A program made the translations under genes and the position numbers. A model generated the notes under the pieces. It was not told where the DNA came from, did no database searches, and saw only the letters and a program-made list of their open reading frames with translations. From the NCBI RefSeq assembly GCF_022229005.1, contig NZ_JAKKFD010000028.1:1-64000 (forward strand): DNA of 64,000 nt, written 5' to 3'. Of the stretch, positions 1 through 8,802 are shown piece after piece (position 1 is the first letter of the stretch; the number at the start of each line of letters is the position of its first letter). This DNA is from Micromonospora trifolii. Its GTDB lineage: Bacteria > Actinomycetota > Actinomycetes > Mycobacteriales > Micromonosporaceae.

Positions 1-570
1 CCCGGGCGACCGCGGAGCATCCGCGCCGACGAGGCGATCATCGAGGCCACCCTCGACCTGCTCGCCGAGGGCAGCACCATCGAGGCGCTCTCGATCGAGG
101 CGATCGCCACCCGCGCCGGGGTCGGCAAGGCCACCATCTACCGGCGCTGGGCCGGCAAGGACGCGTTGCTGCTGGACGCGTTGCGCCGCCTCAAGGGCGT
201 CATGGCGCAGCCCGCGGGCCACTCCGTCCGCGACGACCTGGTGCTGCTGGTCGGCGCGATCGGCAAGAACGTCGACCCGCGGGCGGCCAAGATCATGCCC
301 TGCCTGGCGCCCGCTGTGAACCGCAGCGCCGACCAGTTCCAGCTCTACCAGAACATCATCTCGCCGAGGCGGCAGCTGATGCGCGAGGTGCTGCGGCGCG
401 GCATCGACGAGGGGGTGCTCCGCGCCGACATCGACGTCGAGGTGACGATGGCGCTGCTCACCGGGCCGATGCTGATCCAGCGGGTGCTCCAGTGGAATCC
501 GGACCTGGACGAGCAGTCCCTGCCCGAACGGGTCGTCGACGCCGTGCTGGAGGGCATCCGGTCCCGCTGA
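1..570 (+). CDS. TetR/AcrR-family transcriptional regulator (5' truncated by window)
   Basis: The reading frame is open from the first base, so the start codon lies outside the window; 189 residues are visible. Residues about 31-52 of the visible part form a typical TetR helix-turn-helix (SIEAIATRAGVGKATIYRRW), followed by the expected lysine-rich turn into helix 4. The C-terminal part is an all-helical ligand-binding domain of the kind found in many AcrR-like repressors; its ligand cannot be read from sequence. The gene converges with the PucR-type gene and is separated from it by a strong hairpin. Its regulated target is probably upstream of the window. Confidence 0.9.
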   Translation, partial: PGRPRSIRADEAIIEATLDLLAEGSTIEALSIEAIATRAGVGKATIYRRWAGKDALLLDALRRLKGVMAQPAGHSVRDDLVLLVGAIGKNVDPRAAKIMPCLAPAVNRSADQFQLYQNIISPRRQLMREVLRRGIDEGVLRADIDVEVTMALLTGPMLIQRVLQWNPDLDEQSLPERVVDAVLEGIRSR

Positions 571-581
571 CGCCGAGCGCT

Positions 582-609
582 CGGCCAGCGGCCCTCGTGC
601 CGCTGGCCG
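582..609. terminator. Hairpin between convergent genes, likely bidirectional terminator
   Basis: A perfect 10-bp inverted repeat (CGGCCAGCGG / CCGCTGGCCG) with an 8-nt loop sits 12 nt after the TetR stop and just before the convergent PucR-type stop. There is no T tract, as is common in high-GC actinobacteria. Confidence 0.6.
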
Positions 610-616
610 GCGTCGG

Positions 617-2536
617 TCAGCCGGCCGGTGCGCGCAGTCGGTGCAGGCGCAACGCGAGCTGCACCTCCAGCGCCCGCTCGGGTCGCTGCCAGTCGACGCC
701 GAGCAGCTGCCCGACCCGCTCCAACCGCTGGGTCACAGTGTTGACGTGCACGTGCAGTTGCTCGGCGGCCCGGGCCAGGCTGCCACCCACCCCGAAGTAC
801 GCCTCCAGCGTCTTCACCAGAGCCGTGCCGCGCCGCGCGTCGTAGTCGAGCACCGGCCCGACGGTGGCGCTGAGGAACTCGGTCACGTCCTTCTCGCCCC
901 GGTCACCGACAGTGCCCAGCAACAAACCGACGAAGCCCAACTCCACTGTGCTCGCACCCTGCCCGGCGCGGCCCAGCGCGCCCAGCGCCGTCAGGCACCG
1001 GTCCGCCTCCTGAAACGTCCCGGCCAGCGCCGCCGGCGTGTTCGACGGGCCACTCGCCCCGGCGGTCACCGGACGACCGGTCACCCGGGACAGGTCCCGG
1101 GCCACCGCGCGGGCGCTGCCGCCCGCGTCCAACCCCGGCAGCATCAGCACCACCCGGCCGTCGCGCGCCGCGGCCAGTCCACCACGCGCCGAGGCGTACG
1201 TGGTGGCCCAGGAGAGCACCCGCTGGCGCGCCGAGCCGGTCGCGGCGATCGCGTCGTCGCCCACCGCCACCAGCACGTGCGGGGCGTCCAGGTCCACCCC
1301 GAGCCGACGGGCCCGACTGCGCAGCGCGTCGGTGTCGCGCAGCGGGCGGGCGATCAGGTCGTCCAGCAACTCGCCACGCACCCGCCCCTCCGCCTCCGCT
1401 ACCGTCCGGCGGAACAGCAGCAGCAGTGCGGTCACCAACGCGGCCCGCTCCAGGATGCGCTGGTCGGCGTCGACCAACTCGTCGTCCGGGCGCAGCACCA
1501 GAGCGCCCAGGTTCTCCGCGCCGGCCACCACCGCCGCGTACCAGAGCGGACCCCGGCGCACGCTGCGCCCCTCGGTCCGGGACGCGGCCACCGCCTCGAC
1601 GATGTCCGCGCGGTCCGGCTCCTCGATCTCACCCACCCGGGCCAGCAGGCGGCCCTCGGCGTCCAGCGCCAGCAGCGCGCCGCCCAGCACCTCGGTCACC
1701 GCCGCCGCCACGTCCTCCACACCGCCGCCGCGCAGCACCAGCGCCGTCATCCGGTCGTGTGCCGCAGCGGCCCGCTCGACCGAGCTGCTGTGCGCCCGGA
1801 TGGTGGTGTTCGCCGCCGACAACTCGGCCAACGCCGAACGGGTCTCGGTCAGCAGCCGGGCCGTGTCGATCGCCACCGCGGCGTGCGCGGCCAGTGACAC
1901 CAGCAGCGCCACCTCCTCCCGGACGAACGGCCGGGCCGAACGGTTGGCCGCGTAGAGCACGCCGATCGACGTCGAGCCGAGCCGCAGCGGCACCCCCAGG
2001 ATCGCCACCAGCCCCTCCTCGCCCACCCCGGCGTCGATCTCGCCGGTGTGGTGGAAGCGCGCGTCCTCGCCGTAGTTCGCTGTGACGTACGGGGCGCCGG
2101 ACTGTGCCACCAGGCCACCGAGGCCGGCGCCCATCGGCAGGCGCAGCCGCTGGAAACGCGCCGAGACCGACCCGTCGGTCACCCGCATGTACGTGTCGCC
2201 CCGCTCGTCGTCGTTGAGCGTCATGTACGCCACGTCCGCGCCGAGCAGATGACGGGCCCTGTGCACGATCGCCCGCAACACGTCGTCCAGGTCGCGCAAC
2301 CCGGCCAGGTCGCTGACAGTGTCGTACAGGCCGGACAGCTCGCTCTCCCGGCGGCGCCGGCGCTCCAGCAGCGCGCGCACCCGCAACGCCACCGACTTGG
2401 CCTGCTCCAGCTCGGCCAGCCGGTCCGGCGGCAGCCCGGCGGCCCGCGCGGCCACCAGCGGTCCCTCGAACTCGACCGCCGCGGCCTCTCGGGCGAGCAG
2501 CTCCAGGAACTCCACCGGCGAAGACATGGTCGACAT
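617..2536 (-). CDS. GAF-domain PucR/CdaR-type helix-turn-helix regulator
   Basis: A 639-residue putative transcription factor. An N-terminal helical segment (residues 1-75) leads into a GAF sensory domain (about 80-220), then a linker and the PucR-type C-terminal helix-turn-helix (about 570-635), where the GSLARAAEQLHVHVNTVTQRL pattern is characteristic of PucR/CdaR regulators. The ATG at 2536 lies 14 nt after the stop of the 3-hydroxybutyrate dehydrogenase gene, and another ATG lies at 2527. The frame stays open well upstream, but that part only overlaps the dehydrogenase. The close spacing suggests co-transcription and control of hydroxybutyrate or related carbon use, which is inference. 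Confidence 0.88.
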   Translation of the reverse strand: MSTMSSPVEFLELLAREAAAVEFEGPLVAARAAGLPPDRLAELEQAKSVALRVRALLERRRRRESELSGLYDTVSDLAGLRDLDDVLRAIVHRARHLLGADVAYMTLNDDERGDTYMRVTDGSVSARFQRLRLPMGAGLGGLVAQSGAPYVTANYGEDARFHHTGEIDAGVGEEGLVAILGVPLRLGSTSIGVLYAANRSARPFVREEVALLVSLAAHAAVAIDTARLLTETRSALAELSAANTTIRAHSSSVERAAAAHDRMTALVLRGGGVEDVAAAVTEVLGGALLALDAEGRLLARVGEIEEPDRADIVEAVAASRTEGRSVRRGPLWYAAVVAGAENLGALVLRPDDELVDADQRILERAALVTALLLLFRRTVAEAEGRVRGELLDDLIARPLRDTDALRSRARRLGVDLDAPHVLVAVGDDAIAATGSARQRVLSWATTYASARGGLAAARDGRVVLMLPGLDAGGSARAVARDLSRVTGRPVTAGASGPSNTPAALAGTFQEADRCLTALGALGRAGQGASTVELGFVGLLLGTVGDRGEKDVTEFLSATVGPVLDYDARRGTALVKTLEAYFGVGGSLARAAEQLHVHVNTVTQRLERVGQLLGVDWQRPERALEVQLALRLHRLRAPAG

Positions 2537-2550
2537 TGTGCTCAGCCCCA

Positions 2551-3333
2551 CTAGTTGGCCGTCCAGCCCCCGTCGAGGGCGATCGACGCCCCGGTGATGA
2601 ACGCCGCCGGCGGCGAGCAGAGGTACGCCAGCAGCTCGGCCACCTCCTCCGGCTCGATCAACCGTTTGATCGCGGCCCGGGCCAGCATGATCTTCTCGAT
2701 CACCTCGGCCTCGTCGATGCCGTGACTGGCCGCCTGGTCGGCGATCTGGCTCTCCACCAGGGCGGTACGCACGTACGCCGGGTTGATGCAGTTGGCGGTG
2801 ACCCCGTGCGCGGCGCCCTCCAACGCGACAACCTTCGACAACCCCTCCAGCGCGTGCTTGGCCGAGACGTAGGCCGCCTTGTACGGCGAGGCGCGCAACC
2901 CGTGCACCGAGGAGATGTTGACGATCCGCCCCCAGCCCCGGGCGTACATGTGCGGCAGCGCCCGGCGGATCAGCAGGAACGGCGCCTCCACCATCACCCG
3001 CTGGATGTACTCGAACCGCTCGATCGGAAAGTCCTGCAACGGCGCGACGTGCTGGAGCCCGGCGTTGTTCACCACGATGTCCACGTCGACGTCGAGCGAA
3101 TCCACCGCCGCGGCGTCGGACAGGTCCACGCCCTCGGCCCGGCCACCGGCCTCGGCGGCCACCGCCTTGGCCGCCTCCAGGTTGCGGTCCACCACGATCA
3201 CCTTGGCGCCGGCCGCGCCCAGCCGCAGGGCACACGCCCGCCCGATACCGCCGCCGCCCCCGGTGACCAGGGCGGTCCGACCGGAGAGGTCGACCTGCAC
3301 GACGTGGGGGACCACCACGGGTTCTGCCGTCAT
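2551..3333 (-). CDS. 3-hydroxybutyrate dehydrogenase (SDR family)
   Basis: A 260-residue classical short-chain dehydrogenase. The nucleotide-binding TGGGGGIG motif is at residues 24-31, NNAG at 89-92, catalytic Ser near 142 and the YxxxK motif at Tyr155-Lys159. The ASPYKAAYVSAKH stretch and overall length match bacterial D-3-hydroxybutyrate dehydrogenases, which oxidise (R)-3-hydroxybutyrate to acetoacetate with NAD+ in polyhydroxybutyrate and ketone-body use. It is the first gene of a two-gene unit with the PucR-type regulator. Another SDR specificity remains possible because substrate residues were not modelled. Confidence 0.87.
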   Translation of the reverse strand: MTAEPVVVPHVVQVDLSGRTALVTGGGGGIGRACALRLGAAGAKVIVVDRNLEAAKAVAAEAGGRAEGVDLSDAAAVDSLDVDVDIVVNNAGLQHVAPLQDFPIERFEYIQRVMVEAPFLLIRRALPHMYARGWGRIVNISSVHGLRASPYKAAYVSAKHALEGLSKVVALEGAAHGVTANCINPAYVRTALVESQIADQAASHGIDEAEVIEKIMLARAAIKRLIEPEEVAELLAYLCSPPAAFITGASIALDGGWTAN

Positions 3334-3535
3334 GGCGCAAGAAGTTACGAGCTGTGTGCTCCCCGGCACATGGGCCAGCGACACATACTCCGTACCAAAG
3401 CTGTGTGGTCCCACCCGCCCCTCCCGCCCGTTCCCACCCCGCCGCCGCCCCGCCGCACCCTGCCTCGTGCGTCGCCGGCGCCGCGTGCCGCGCCTCGCGC
3501 CGCGTGCCGCGCCGCGTGCCGCAAGATCGCGCAAC

Positions 3536-3585
3536 ATCCTGGATGTAGTGGCATCCCGACTCGTCGTGGCCACTACATCCAGGAT
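3536..3585. repeat. Intergenic palindrome (17-bp arms, 16-nt loop)
   Basis: Perfect inverted repeat ATCCTGGATGTAGTGGC (3536-3552) and its complement (3569-3585). It lies between divergent genes, so a terminator role is unlikely. It belongs to the set of long palindromes seen across this window. Confidence 0.8.
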
Positions 3586-3655
3586 CGAGCGTGACCATGA
3601 CGGCAGTGGGCGCCCCGAAGGCCGCTCCCGGTCGGTCGGCACGGTGGTCGTCGTC

Positions 3656-3733
3656 AAGATCCGCGCAATATCAGGGATGTTGCTGTCTCTCGCGTGTCGG
3701 AGGCAGCAACATCCGGGAAGTTGCGCAGATCTT
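3656..3733. repeat. Intergenic imperfect palindrome (30-bp arms)
   Basis: Arms 3656-3685 and 3704-3733 are complementary at 25 of 30 positions. The loop contains CGCGTGTCGG, a shortened form of the loop shared by the palindromes at 18681 and 24784. The right arm abuts the GGGCGA microsatellite. Confidence 0.75.
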
Positions 3734-3823
3734 GGGCGAGGGCGAGGGCGAGGGCGAGGGCGAGGGCGAGGGCGAGGGCGAGGGCGAGGGCGAGGGCGAG
3801 GGCGAGGGCGAGGGCGAGGGCGA
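3734..3823. repeat. Hexanucleotide microsatellite (GGGCGA)15
   Basis: Fifteen perfect head-to-tail copies of GGGCGA, starting directly after the palindrome and ending 92 bp before the ruvC start. The repeat keeps several frames open, which creates spurious Arg/Ala, Gly/Glu or Leu/Ala repeat ORFs. Confidence 0.95.
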
Positions 3824-3915
3824 GGATGCGGAAGGCGTGTCCCGTGGGGCTGGTGGGAAGGGCGCCGGTTAGGGTGTCGAACACACGTACTGCTGACGGC
3901 TGGGGAGGGGGCGGC

Positions 3916-4443
3916 GTGCGCGTGCTCGGTGTGGACCCGGGGTTGACCCGATGTGGGGTGGGCGTGGTCGAGGGTGTGCCCGGCCGGCCCTGCACCCTGG
4001 TCGCCTACTACGTGGTCTACACCGACCCGGCCGACGACCTGGCGCTGCGCCTGCTGCACCTGGACCGGTCGCTGAACAAACTGGTCGCCGAGCATCAACC
4101 GGAGAGCGTCGCCGTCGAGCGGGTGTTCAGCCAGCACAACGTTCGTACCGTGATGGGCACCGCGCAGGCCAGTGGCATCGCCGTGCTGGCCGGAGCGCGG
4201 GCCGGGCTGCCGGTGCAGACGTACACCCCGAGTGAGGTGAAGGCGGCCGTGACCGGGTCCGGTCAAGCCGACAAGGCGCAGATGACAGCGATGGTGACCC
4301 GGCTGTTGCGGCTGGCCGAGCCGCCGAAGCCGGCGGACGCCGCCGACGCGCTGGCCCTGGCCATCTGCCACGTGTGGCGCGGCGGGACCCGTTCCAAGCT
4401 GGCCGCCGCGGCCGACCGGGCACGACGAGGAGGAGCACGATGA
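3916..4443 (+). CDS. ruvC: Crossover junction endodeoxyribonuclease RuvC
   Basis: A 175-residue Holliday-junction resolvase. The RNase-H-like fold signature GVDPGLTRCG carries the first catalytic Asp (Asp7), Glu68 sits in AVERVF, and the C-terminal pair Asp141/Asp144 in ADAADALALAIC completes the metal-binding tetrad. The GTG start at 3916 follows a GGGGAGGGGG ribosome site and places the first Asp as in the E. coli enzyme. The longer open frame upstream runs through the microsatellite and is not credible. The stop overlaps the ruvA start (ATGA), so ruvC-ruvA-ruvB form one translationally coupled unit. Confidence 0.97.
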   Translation: MRVLGVDPGLTRCGVGVVEGVPGRPCTLVAYYVVYTDPADDLALRLLHLDRSLNKLVAEHQPESVAVERVFSQHNVRTVMGTAQASGIAVLAGARAGLPVQTYTPSEVKAAVTGSGQADKAQMTAMVTRLLRLAEPPKPADAADALALAICHVWRGGTRSKLAAAADRARRGGAR

Positions 4444-5042
4444 TCGCCAGCGTGCGCGGCACGGTGACCGCGACGGGCCCGGACCAGGCGGTGATCGAGG
4501 TCGGTGGGGTCGGGCTCGCCGTGCACTGCGCCCCGGGGACCCTCGCGGAGCTGCGGGTCGGCCAGGTCGCCCGGCTCGCCACCAGCCTGATCGTGCGGGA
4601 AGATTCGCTGACTCTCTACGGCTTCGCCGACGACGACGCCAAGTCGCTGTTCGAGCTGCTCCAGACCGCCAGTGGGGTCGGCCCGCGACTGGCCCAGGCG
4701 GTGCTGGCGGTGCACACCCCGGACGCGGTCCGCAAGGCGATCGCCAACGCCGACACGGCTGCCCTGACCCGCGTACCCGGGATTGGTAAGAAGGGTGCGG
4801 AACGTCTGGTGCTGGAGCTGCGTGACCGGATCGGCCCGGTGCCGATCGGTGCCGACGGGGTGGCCGGGGTGACCCGCGGCAGCTGGCCCGACCAGGTCCG
4901 CCAGGCGTTGGTGGGGCTGGGCTGGACGGCCGGTCAGGCCGATCAGGCGGTGGCTGCGGTGGCGGAGTCGATCGAGGGTGAGACGCCGCCGGTGCCGGTC
5001 CTGCTCAAGCAGGCCATCCGACTGCTGGGCCGCACCCGATGA
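4440..5042 (+). CDS. ruvA: Holliday junction branch-migration protein RuvA
   Basis: A 200-residue DNA-binding subunit that forms a tetramer on four-way junctions and recruits RuvB. It has an N-terminal OB fold (residues 1-62), two helix-hairpin-helix motifs (ASGVGPRLAQAVL from about 77 and RVPGIGKKGAERL from about 110) and a small C-terminal domain III (about 150-198) that contacts RuvB. The start is the ATG of the ATGA overlap with ruvC. ruvB begins 34 nt after its stop. Confidence 0.97.
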   Translation: MIASVRGTVTATGPDQAVIEVGGVGLAVHCAPGTLAELRVGQVARLATSLIVREDSLTLYGFADDDAKSLFELLQTASGVGPRLAQAVLAVHTPDAVRKAIANADTAALTRVPGIGKKGAERLVLELRDRIGPVPIGADGVAGVTRGSWPDQVRQALVGLGWTAGQADQAVAAVAESIEGETPPVPVLLKQAIRLLGRTR

Positions 5043-5076
5043 CCGTCCGGGCCGCCCGGGCGACGCGGGCCGCGCG

Positions 5077-6144
5077 ATGAGCGAGACCGAGGGGCTGGTC
5101 TCGGCGTACGTCAGCGACGCCGACCGGGACGCGGAGGCCACGGTACGGCCGAGGCGGCTGGCCGAGTTCATCGCCCAGGACCGGGTGCGCGACCAGCTCG
5201 ACCTGTTGTTGCAGGGCGCCATGCGGCGGGGGTCGCCGCCGGATCACATTCTGCTCTCCGGTCCACCCGGGTTGGGCAAGACGAGTCTTGCCAACATCGT
5301 CGCCGCCGAGTTGGGCGCGGGTATTCGGGTGACCAGCGGCCCGGCGATCGAGCGTTCCGGGGATCTGGCGGCGATCCTGACCAGCCTCGCCGAGGGCGAC
5401 GTGCTCTTCATCGACGAGATCCATCGGATCGCGCGGCCGGCCGAGGAGCTGCTGTACAGCGCGATGGAGGACTTCCGGGTCGACGTGGTGGTGGGTAAGG
5501 GGCCGGGGGCGACGGCGATTCCGCTGGACGTCGAGCCGTTCACACTGGTCGGGGCGACGACGCGTTCGGGCCTGTTGACCGGGCCGATGCGGGACCGGTT
5601 CGGCTTCGTCGCGCACCTCGACTTCTACGCGCCGGCGGATCTGGAGACGCTGCTGCACCGTTCGGCGCGGATCCTGGGGGTGCCGATCACTCCGGAGGGC
5701 GCGATCGAGATCGCCGGTCGGTCCCGGGGCACGCCGCGGATCGCGAACCGGCTGCTGCGCCGGGTCCGCGACTACGCCGAGGTCCGGGCGAACGGGGTGG
5801 TCGATCTCGACACCGCCCGCGCGGCCCTGGTCGTGTACGACGTGGACGCGTTGGGCCTGGACCGGTTGGACCGTGCGGTGTTGAGCGCGTTGGTCGACTC
5901 GTTCCGGGGCGGCCCGGTCGGGTTGTCCACCCTGGCCGTGGCGGTGGGGGAGCAGCCGGACACGGTCGAGGAGGTCTGCGAGCCGTTCCTGGTGCGGGCT
6001 GGGCTGTTGGCCCGTACGCCCAGGGGTCGGGTGGCGACCGAGGCCGCCTGGCGGCATCTGGGGCGCACACCGCCGAATGGTACATTTGGTATGGATAGTC
6101 CACCTGTGCCCGACTTGTTCTCCTTGGATGTCGATCAGCCGTGA
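5077..6144 (+). CDS. ruvB: Holliday junction DNA helicase RuvB
   Basis: A 355-residue AAA+ motor that drives branch migration with RuvA. Walker A GPPGLGKTS begins at residue 62 and Walker B LFIDEIHR at about 110. The segment FTLVGATTRSGLL, the arginine-containing RDRFG region and a C-terminal winged helix follow as in the family. The ATG at 5077 gives the usual length. The C-terminal tail (residues about 330-355) is locally AT-richer than its surroundings. The ruvCAB genes precede the Sec genes, the usual order in actinobacteria. Confidence 0.97.
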   Translation: MSETEGLVSAYVSDADRDAEATVRPRRLAEFIAQDRVRDQLDLLLQGAMRRGSPPDHILLSGPPGLGKTSLANIVAAELGAGIRVTSGPAIERSGDLAAILTSLAEGDVLFIDEIHRIARPAEELLYSAMEDFRVDVVVGKGPGATAIPLDVEPFTLVGATTRSGLLTGPMRDRFGFVAHLDFYAPADLETLLHRSARILGVPITPEGAIEIAGRSRGTPRIANRLLRRVRDYAEVRANGVVDLDTARAALVVYDVDALGLDRLDRAVLSALVDSFRGGPVGLSTLAVAVGEQPDTVEEVCEPFLVRAGLLARTPRGRVATEAAWRHLGRTPPNGTFGMDSPPVPDLFSLDVDQP

Positions 6145-6190
6145 TGTGAACGTGATCTGTGCCGCATTCGGCGTTCTCAGGTGCAGGGTT

Positions 6191-6210
6191 TAGACTTCGC
6201 CGCGGTCTGT
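6191..6210 (+). promoter_or_regulatory. Putative promoter element upstream of yajC
   Basis: TAGACTT (6191-6197) resembles an actinobacterial TANNNT -10 box and is followed 6 nt later by GGTCTGT (6204-6210). The same pair TAGACTT...GGTCTGT occurs upstream of efp at 60358-60375. AGAC/GTCT form a short inverted repeat. Confidence 0.4.
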
Positions 6211-6283
6211 ACAGGACGTGAGAATCCGCCTCCGCTCCGGCACCCACGTGCCGGGCAGGTGGCCAATGGGAAGGTCAGTAACC

Positions 6284-6622
6284 GTGCATTTGGCAGCAGC
6301 GGGTGGCGGGGCCGGCGGTTTCACGCCGATCCTGATGATCGCCCTGCTCTTTGGCGTCATGTACTTCATGATGATCCGGCCCCAGCAGAAGCGCCGCAAA
6401 GAGGCGGAGTCGATGCAGTCCAATCTCGGCCCCGGCGACGAGGTCGTGACCATCGGTGGGCTCTACGGCACGGTCACCGGCATCGAGGACGACACCGTCC
6501 TGATCGAGGTCGCCCCGGGCGTGCAGACCCGCTACGCCCGCCCGGCCATCGCGCGGGTGGTCACCCGCGCGGAGCTGCCGAGCGAGCCGGTCACCGAGGA
6601 CGCGGACACCGTCAAGGACTGA
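6284..6622 (+). CDS. yajC: Preprotein translocase subunit YajC
   Basis: A 112-residue small membrane protein of the SecDF-YajC accessory complex. One hydrophobic segment (about residues 13-31) ends in the YajC-typical MIRPQQKRRKE motif, followed by a compact cytosolic domain (LGPGDEVVTIGGLYGTV) and an acidic tail. The GTG at 6284 is preferred because GGGAAGG lies 9 nt upstream; an in-frame ATG at 6218 has no such site. It stands ahead of secD and secF. Confidence 0.95.
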   Translation: MHLAAAGGGAGGFTPILMIALLFGVMYFMMIRPQQKRRKEAESMQSNLGPGDEVVTIGGLYGTVTGIEDDTVLIEVAPGVQTRYARPAIARVVTRAELPSEPVTEDADTVKD

Positions 6623-6899
6623 CCCCTCCCCTCGGGAGCGGCGAGTCCGGCGTACGGCCGGTCGGCCGGCTTCCGGGTCGTGGCGCCCCGACGGGGCAGC
6701 GGACGAGACGTGAAAACTGGATAGTTGGGTCGACGCCGGGCGTCGGCACGTTCCCGTGACCGTCGGCGTTCCGCGCCGGGGTGCCTGGTCCTCGTGTCGA
6801 CATTCCGTCGGCTCAAGGCAGACCCGTCGGGCGGGACCCCCGGCCCGACACCGCCGCCGCTGCGACAGCGGCGCGACCGTACAGGGAGACAGGACAGCC

Positions 6900-8801
6900 G
6901 TGGCACCACCTCAGGGACAGATGCGCCCCGGGCGGCAGCTCGCCGTGCTCGGGTTCATCTTCGTGGTCCTCTATCTTTTGGTGTTCTTCGCCGGCGCCAG
7001 CGGCAGCTGGAAGGACCGGCTCGAGCCCAAGCTCGGCCTGGACCTCATCGGCGGCACGCGGGTGACACTGGAGGCGACCAACAGCGTCGACGGCAAGCCC
7101 CCGACGGCGGAGAACCTCGAGGAGGCCCGCGAGATCATCGAGAGCCGGGTCAACGCGTTCGGCGTTGCCGAGGCCGAGGTGGTCACCGAGGGCAACCGCA
7201 ACATCGTCATCTCCCTGCCCGGTGAGAACCGGAACCTCGACGACGTGGGCGAAGCGGCCGAGCTGCGCTTCCGCAAGGTGCTCAAGGGCGCCGACGGCAG
7301 CGGGACGGCCGCCGTGCCGCCCGCCGCCACGCCGGCCCCGTCCGGTAGCGCCGCCCCGACCGGCGCCGCGACCCCGACCCCGACGGGCAGCGCGTCGCCG
7401 AAGGTGACCTCGTCGCCCAGCGGCGGTCAGGGCGGAATGGCCCCGGCGTCGCCCAGCGCCACGCCGACCCCCTCCGCGTCCGCCACGGCCTCGCCGAGCG
7501 CCGCCGCGCCCAGCGCCAGCGCCGAGCCGGTGCCGGCCAGCATCGAGGAGCAGCGCAAGGCCATCGAGCAGAAGATCGGCGCCGCCGCGTGGCAGGCCGC
7601 CAACGGGCTGCAGGCCCCGGCCGACCTGACCGCCGACCCGTCGCTGGCCGAGAAGCTCAAGCCGTTCGGCACGCTGTCTCCGCAGGAGGTCGCGGTGCTG
7701 CCGGCGCAGATGCAGTTCAACGTGCCGACGATCGGCTGCACGCAGCTCGACCAGCGCCCCCCGGCATCGATCTCCGACCCGAAGCAGCAGGTGGTCTCCT
7801 GCGAGGACGGGGCGTCGAAGTACCTGCTCGACCAGGCCAAGGTCGAGGGCACCGACGTGTCCGACGCCGACGCGGTGCTCGACCAGACCAACGCCTGGGT
7901 GGTCAGCCTGGACTTCACCGGCGACGGCCAGGGCAAGTGGACCTCGCTGACCCGTGAGGCGTTCAACAACGAGGGCCAGGCCTGCGACGCGACCGCGCTG
8001 GGTCAGGACGGCAAGTGCCGGGTGGCCGTCGTGCTGGACAACAAGATCGTCTCCTCCCCGGAGATCCAGGGCGTGCTGACCGGCAACTCCCAGATCACCG
8101 GCACCTTCACCCAGAAGGACGCCAGCACCCTCGCCGGTCAGCTCCGCTACGGTGCGCTGCCGGTGACCTTCGAGCAGCAGGAGGCGCAGAACGTCACCGC
8201 CACGCTGGGTGCCAGCCACCTGCGCGCCGGTCTGCTCGCGGCCGGCATCGGCATGCTGCTGGTCATCATCTACGCGTTCTTCTACTACCGGCTGCTCGGC
8301 TCGGTGATCTTCCTGAGCCTCATCCTCTCCGCGCTGCTGGTCTTCGGCGCGCTGGTGGTGCTCGGCCGGCAGATCGGCTTCACGCTCACCCTCGCCGGCA
8401 TCGCCGGAATGATCGTCTCGCTCGGTGTGGCGGCGGACTCGTTCGTCATCTACTTCGAACGACTGAAAGACGAGATCCGGGAGGGTCGCAGCCCGCGTAG
8501 CGCGGTGCCCCGCGCCTGGATCCGGGCCCGTCGGACGATCATCTCGGCCAACGCGATCACCCTGCTCTCCGCTGTGGTGCTCTACGTGGTCTCGGTCGGC
8601 ACGGTCAAGGGCTTCGCGTTCGCGCTCGGCCTGGCCACAGTGCTGGACCTGGTGGTGGTCTTCCTCTTCCGCCACCCGATCATGACGATGTTCGCCCGGA
8701 CCCAGGCGTTCCTGTCCCCGCGGGTCAGCGGTCTGGGCCGGGCACTGCCGGCCCGCAACCAGCCGACTCAGCCCCGCAACCCGCGCGCCAAGGAGGCCTG
8801 A
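6900..8801 (+). CDS. secD: Protein translocase subunit SecD with large low-complexity insertion
   Basis: A 633-residue RND-type subunit that helps pull secreted proteins across the membrane using proton motive force. TM1 is at about residues 14-32, followed by the LGLDLIGGTRV motif typical of SecD, the P1 extracytoplasmic domain, and five C-terminal TM helices from about residue 440. Residues about 133-213 are an Ala/Pro/Ser/Thr-rich insertion absent from minimal SecD proteins. GTG at 6900 follows AGGGAG and gives a sensible cytosolic N-terminus; the longer frame upstream has no support. secF starts 1 nt after its stop. Confidence 0.95.
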   Translation: MAPPQGQMRPGRQLAVLGFIFVVLYLLVFFAGASGSWKDRLEPKLGLDLIGGTRVTLEATNSVDGKPPTAENLEEAREIIESRVNAFGVAEAEVVTEGNRNIVISLPGENRNLDDVGEAAELRFRKVLKGADGSGTAAVPPAATPAPSGSAAPTGAATPTPTGSASPKVTSSPSGGQGGMAPASPSATPTPSASATASPSAAAPSASAEPVPASIEEQRKAIEQKIGAAAWQAANGLQAPADLTADPSLAEKLKPFGTLSPQEVAVLPAQMQFNVPTIGCTQLDQRPPASISDPKQQVVSCEDGASKYLLDQAKVEGTDVSDADAVLDQTNAWVVSLDFTGDGQGKWTSLTREAFNNEGQACDATALGQDGKCRVAVVLDNKIVSSPEIQGVLTGNSQITGTFTQKDASTLAGQLRYGALPVTFEQQEAQNVTATLGASHLRAGLLAAGIGMLLVIIYAFFYYRLLGSVIFLSLILSALLVFGALVVLGRQIGFTLTLAGIAGMIVSLGVAADSFVIYFERLKDEIREGRSPRSAVPRAWIRARRTIISANAITLLSAVVLYVVSVGTVKGFAFALGLATVLDLVVVFLFRHPIMTMFARTQAFLSPRVSGLGRALPARNQPTQPRNPRAKEA

Positions 8802-8802
8802 G

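Larger units (their letters stand above)
3334..3915. other. 582-bp intergenic region between divergent genes
   Basis: No credible gene. The stretch 3415-3530 is a C- and CGC-rich low-complexity sequence. It is followed by two long palindromes (3536-3585, 3656-3733) and a hexanucleotide microsatellite (3734-3823). Promoters for the leftward dehydrogenase and the rightward ruvC must lie here, but I could not assign -35/-10 boxes with confidence. Confidence 0.7.

Noticed and set aside
2551..4371. Long minus-strand frame joining the dehydrogenase to Arg/Pro repeat sequence
   Set aside because: The upstream part is antisense to ruvC and reads through the GGGCGA microsatellite. Only the dehydrogenase part from ATG 3333 has family motifs.
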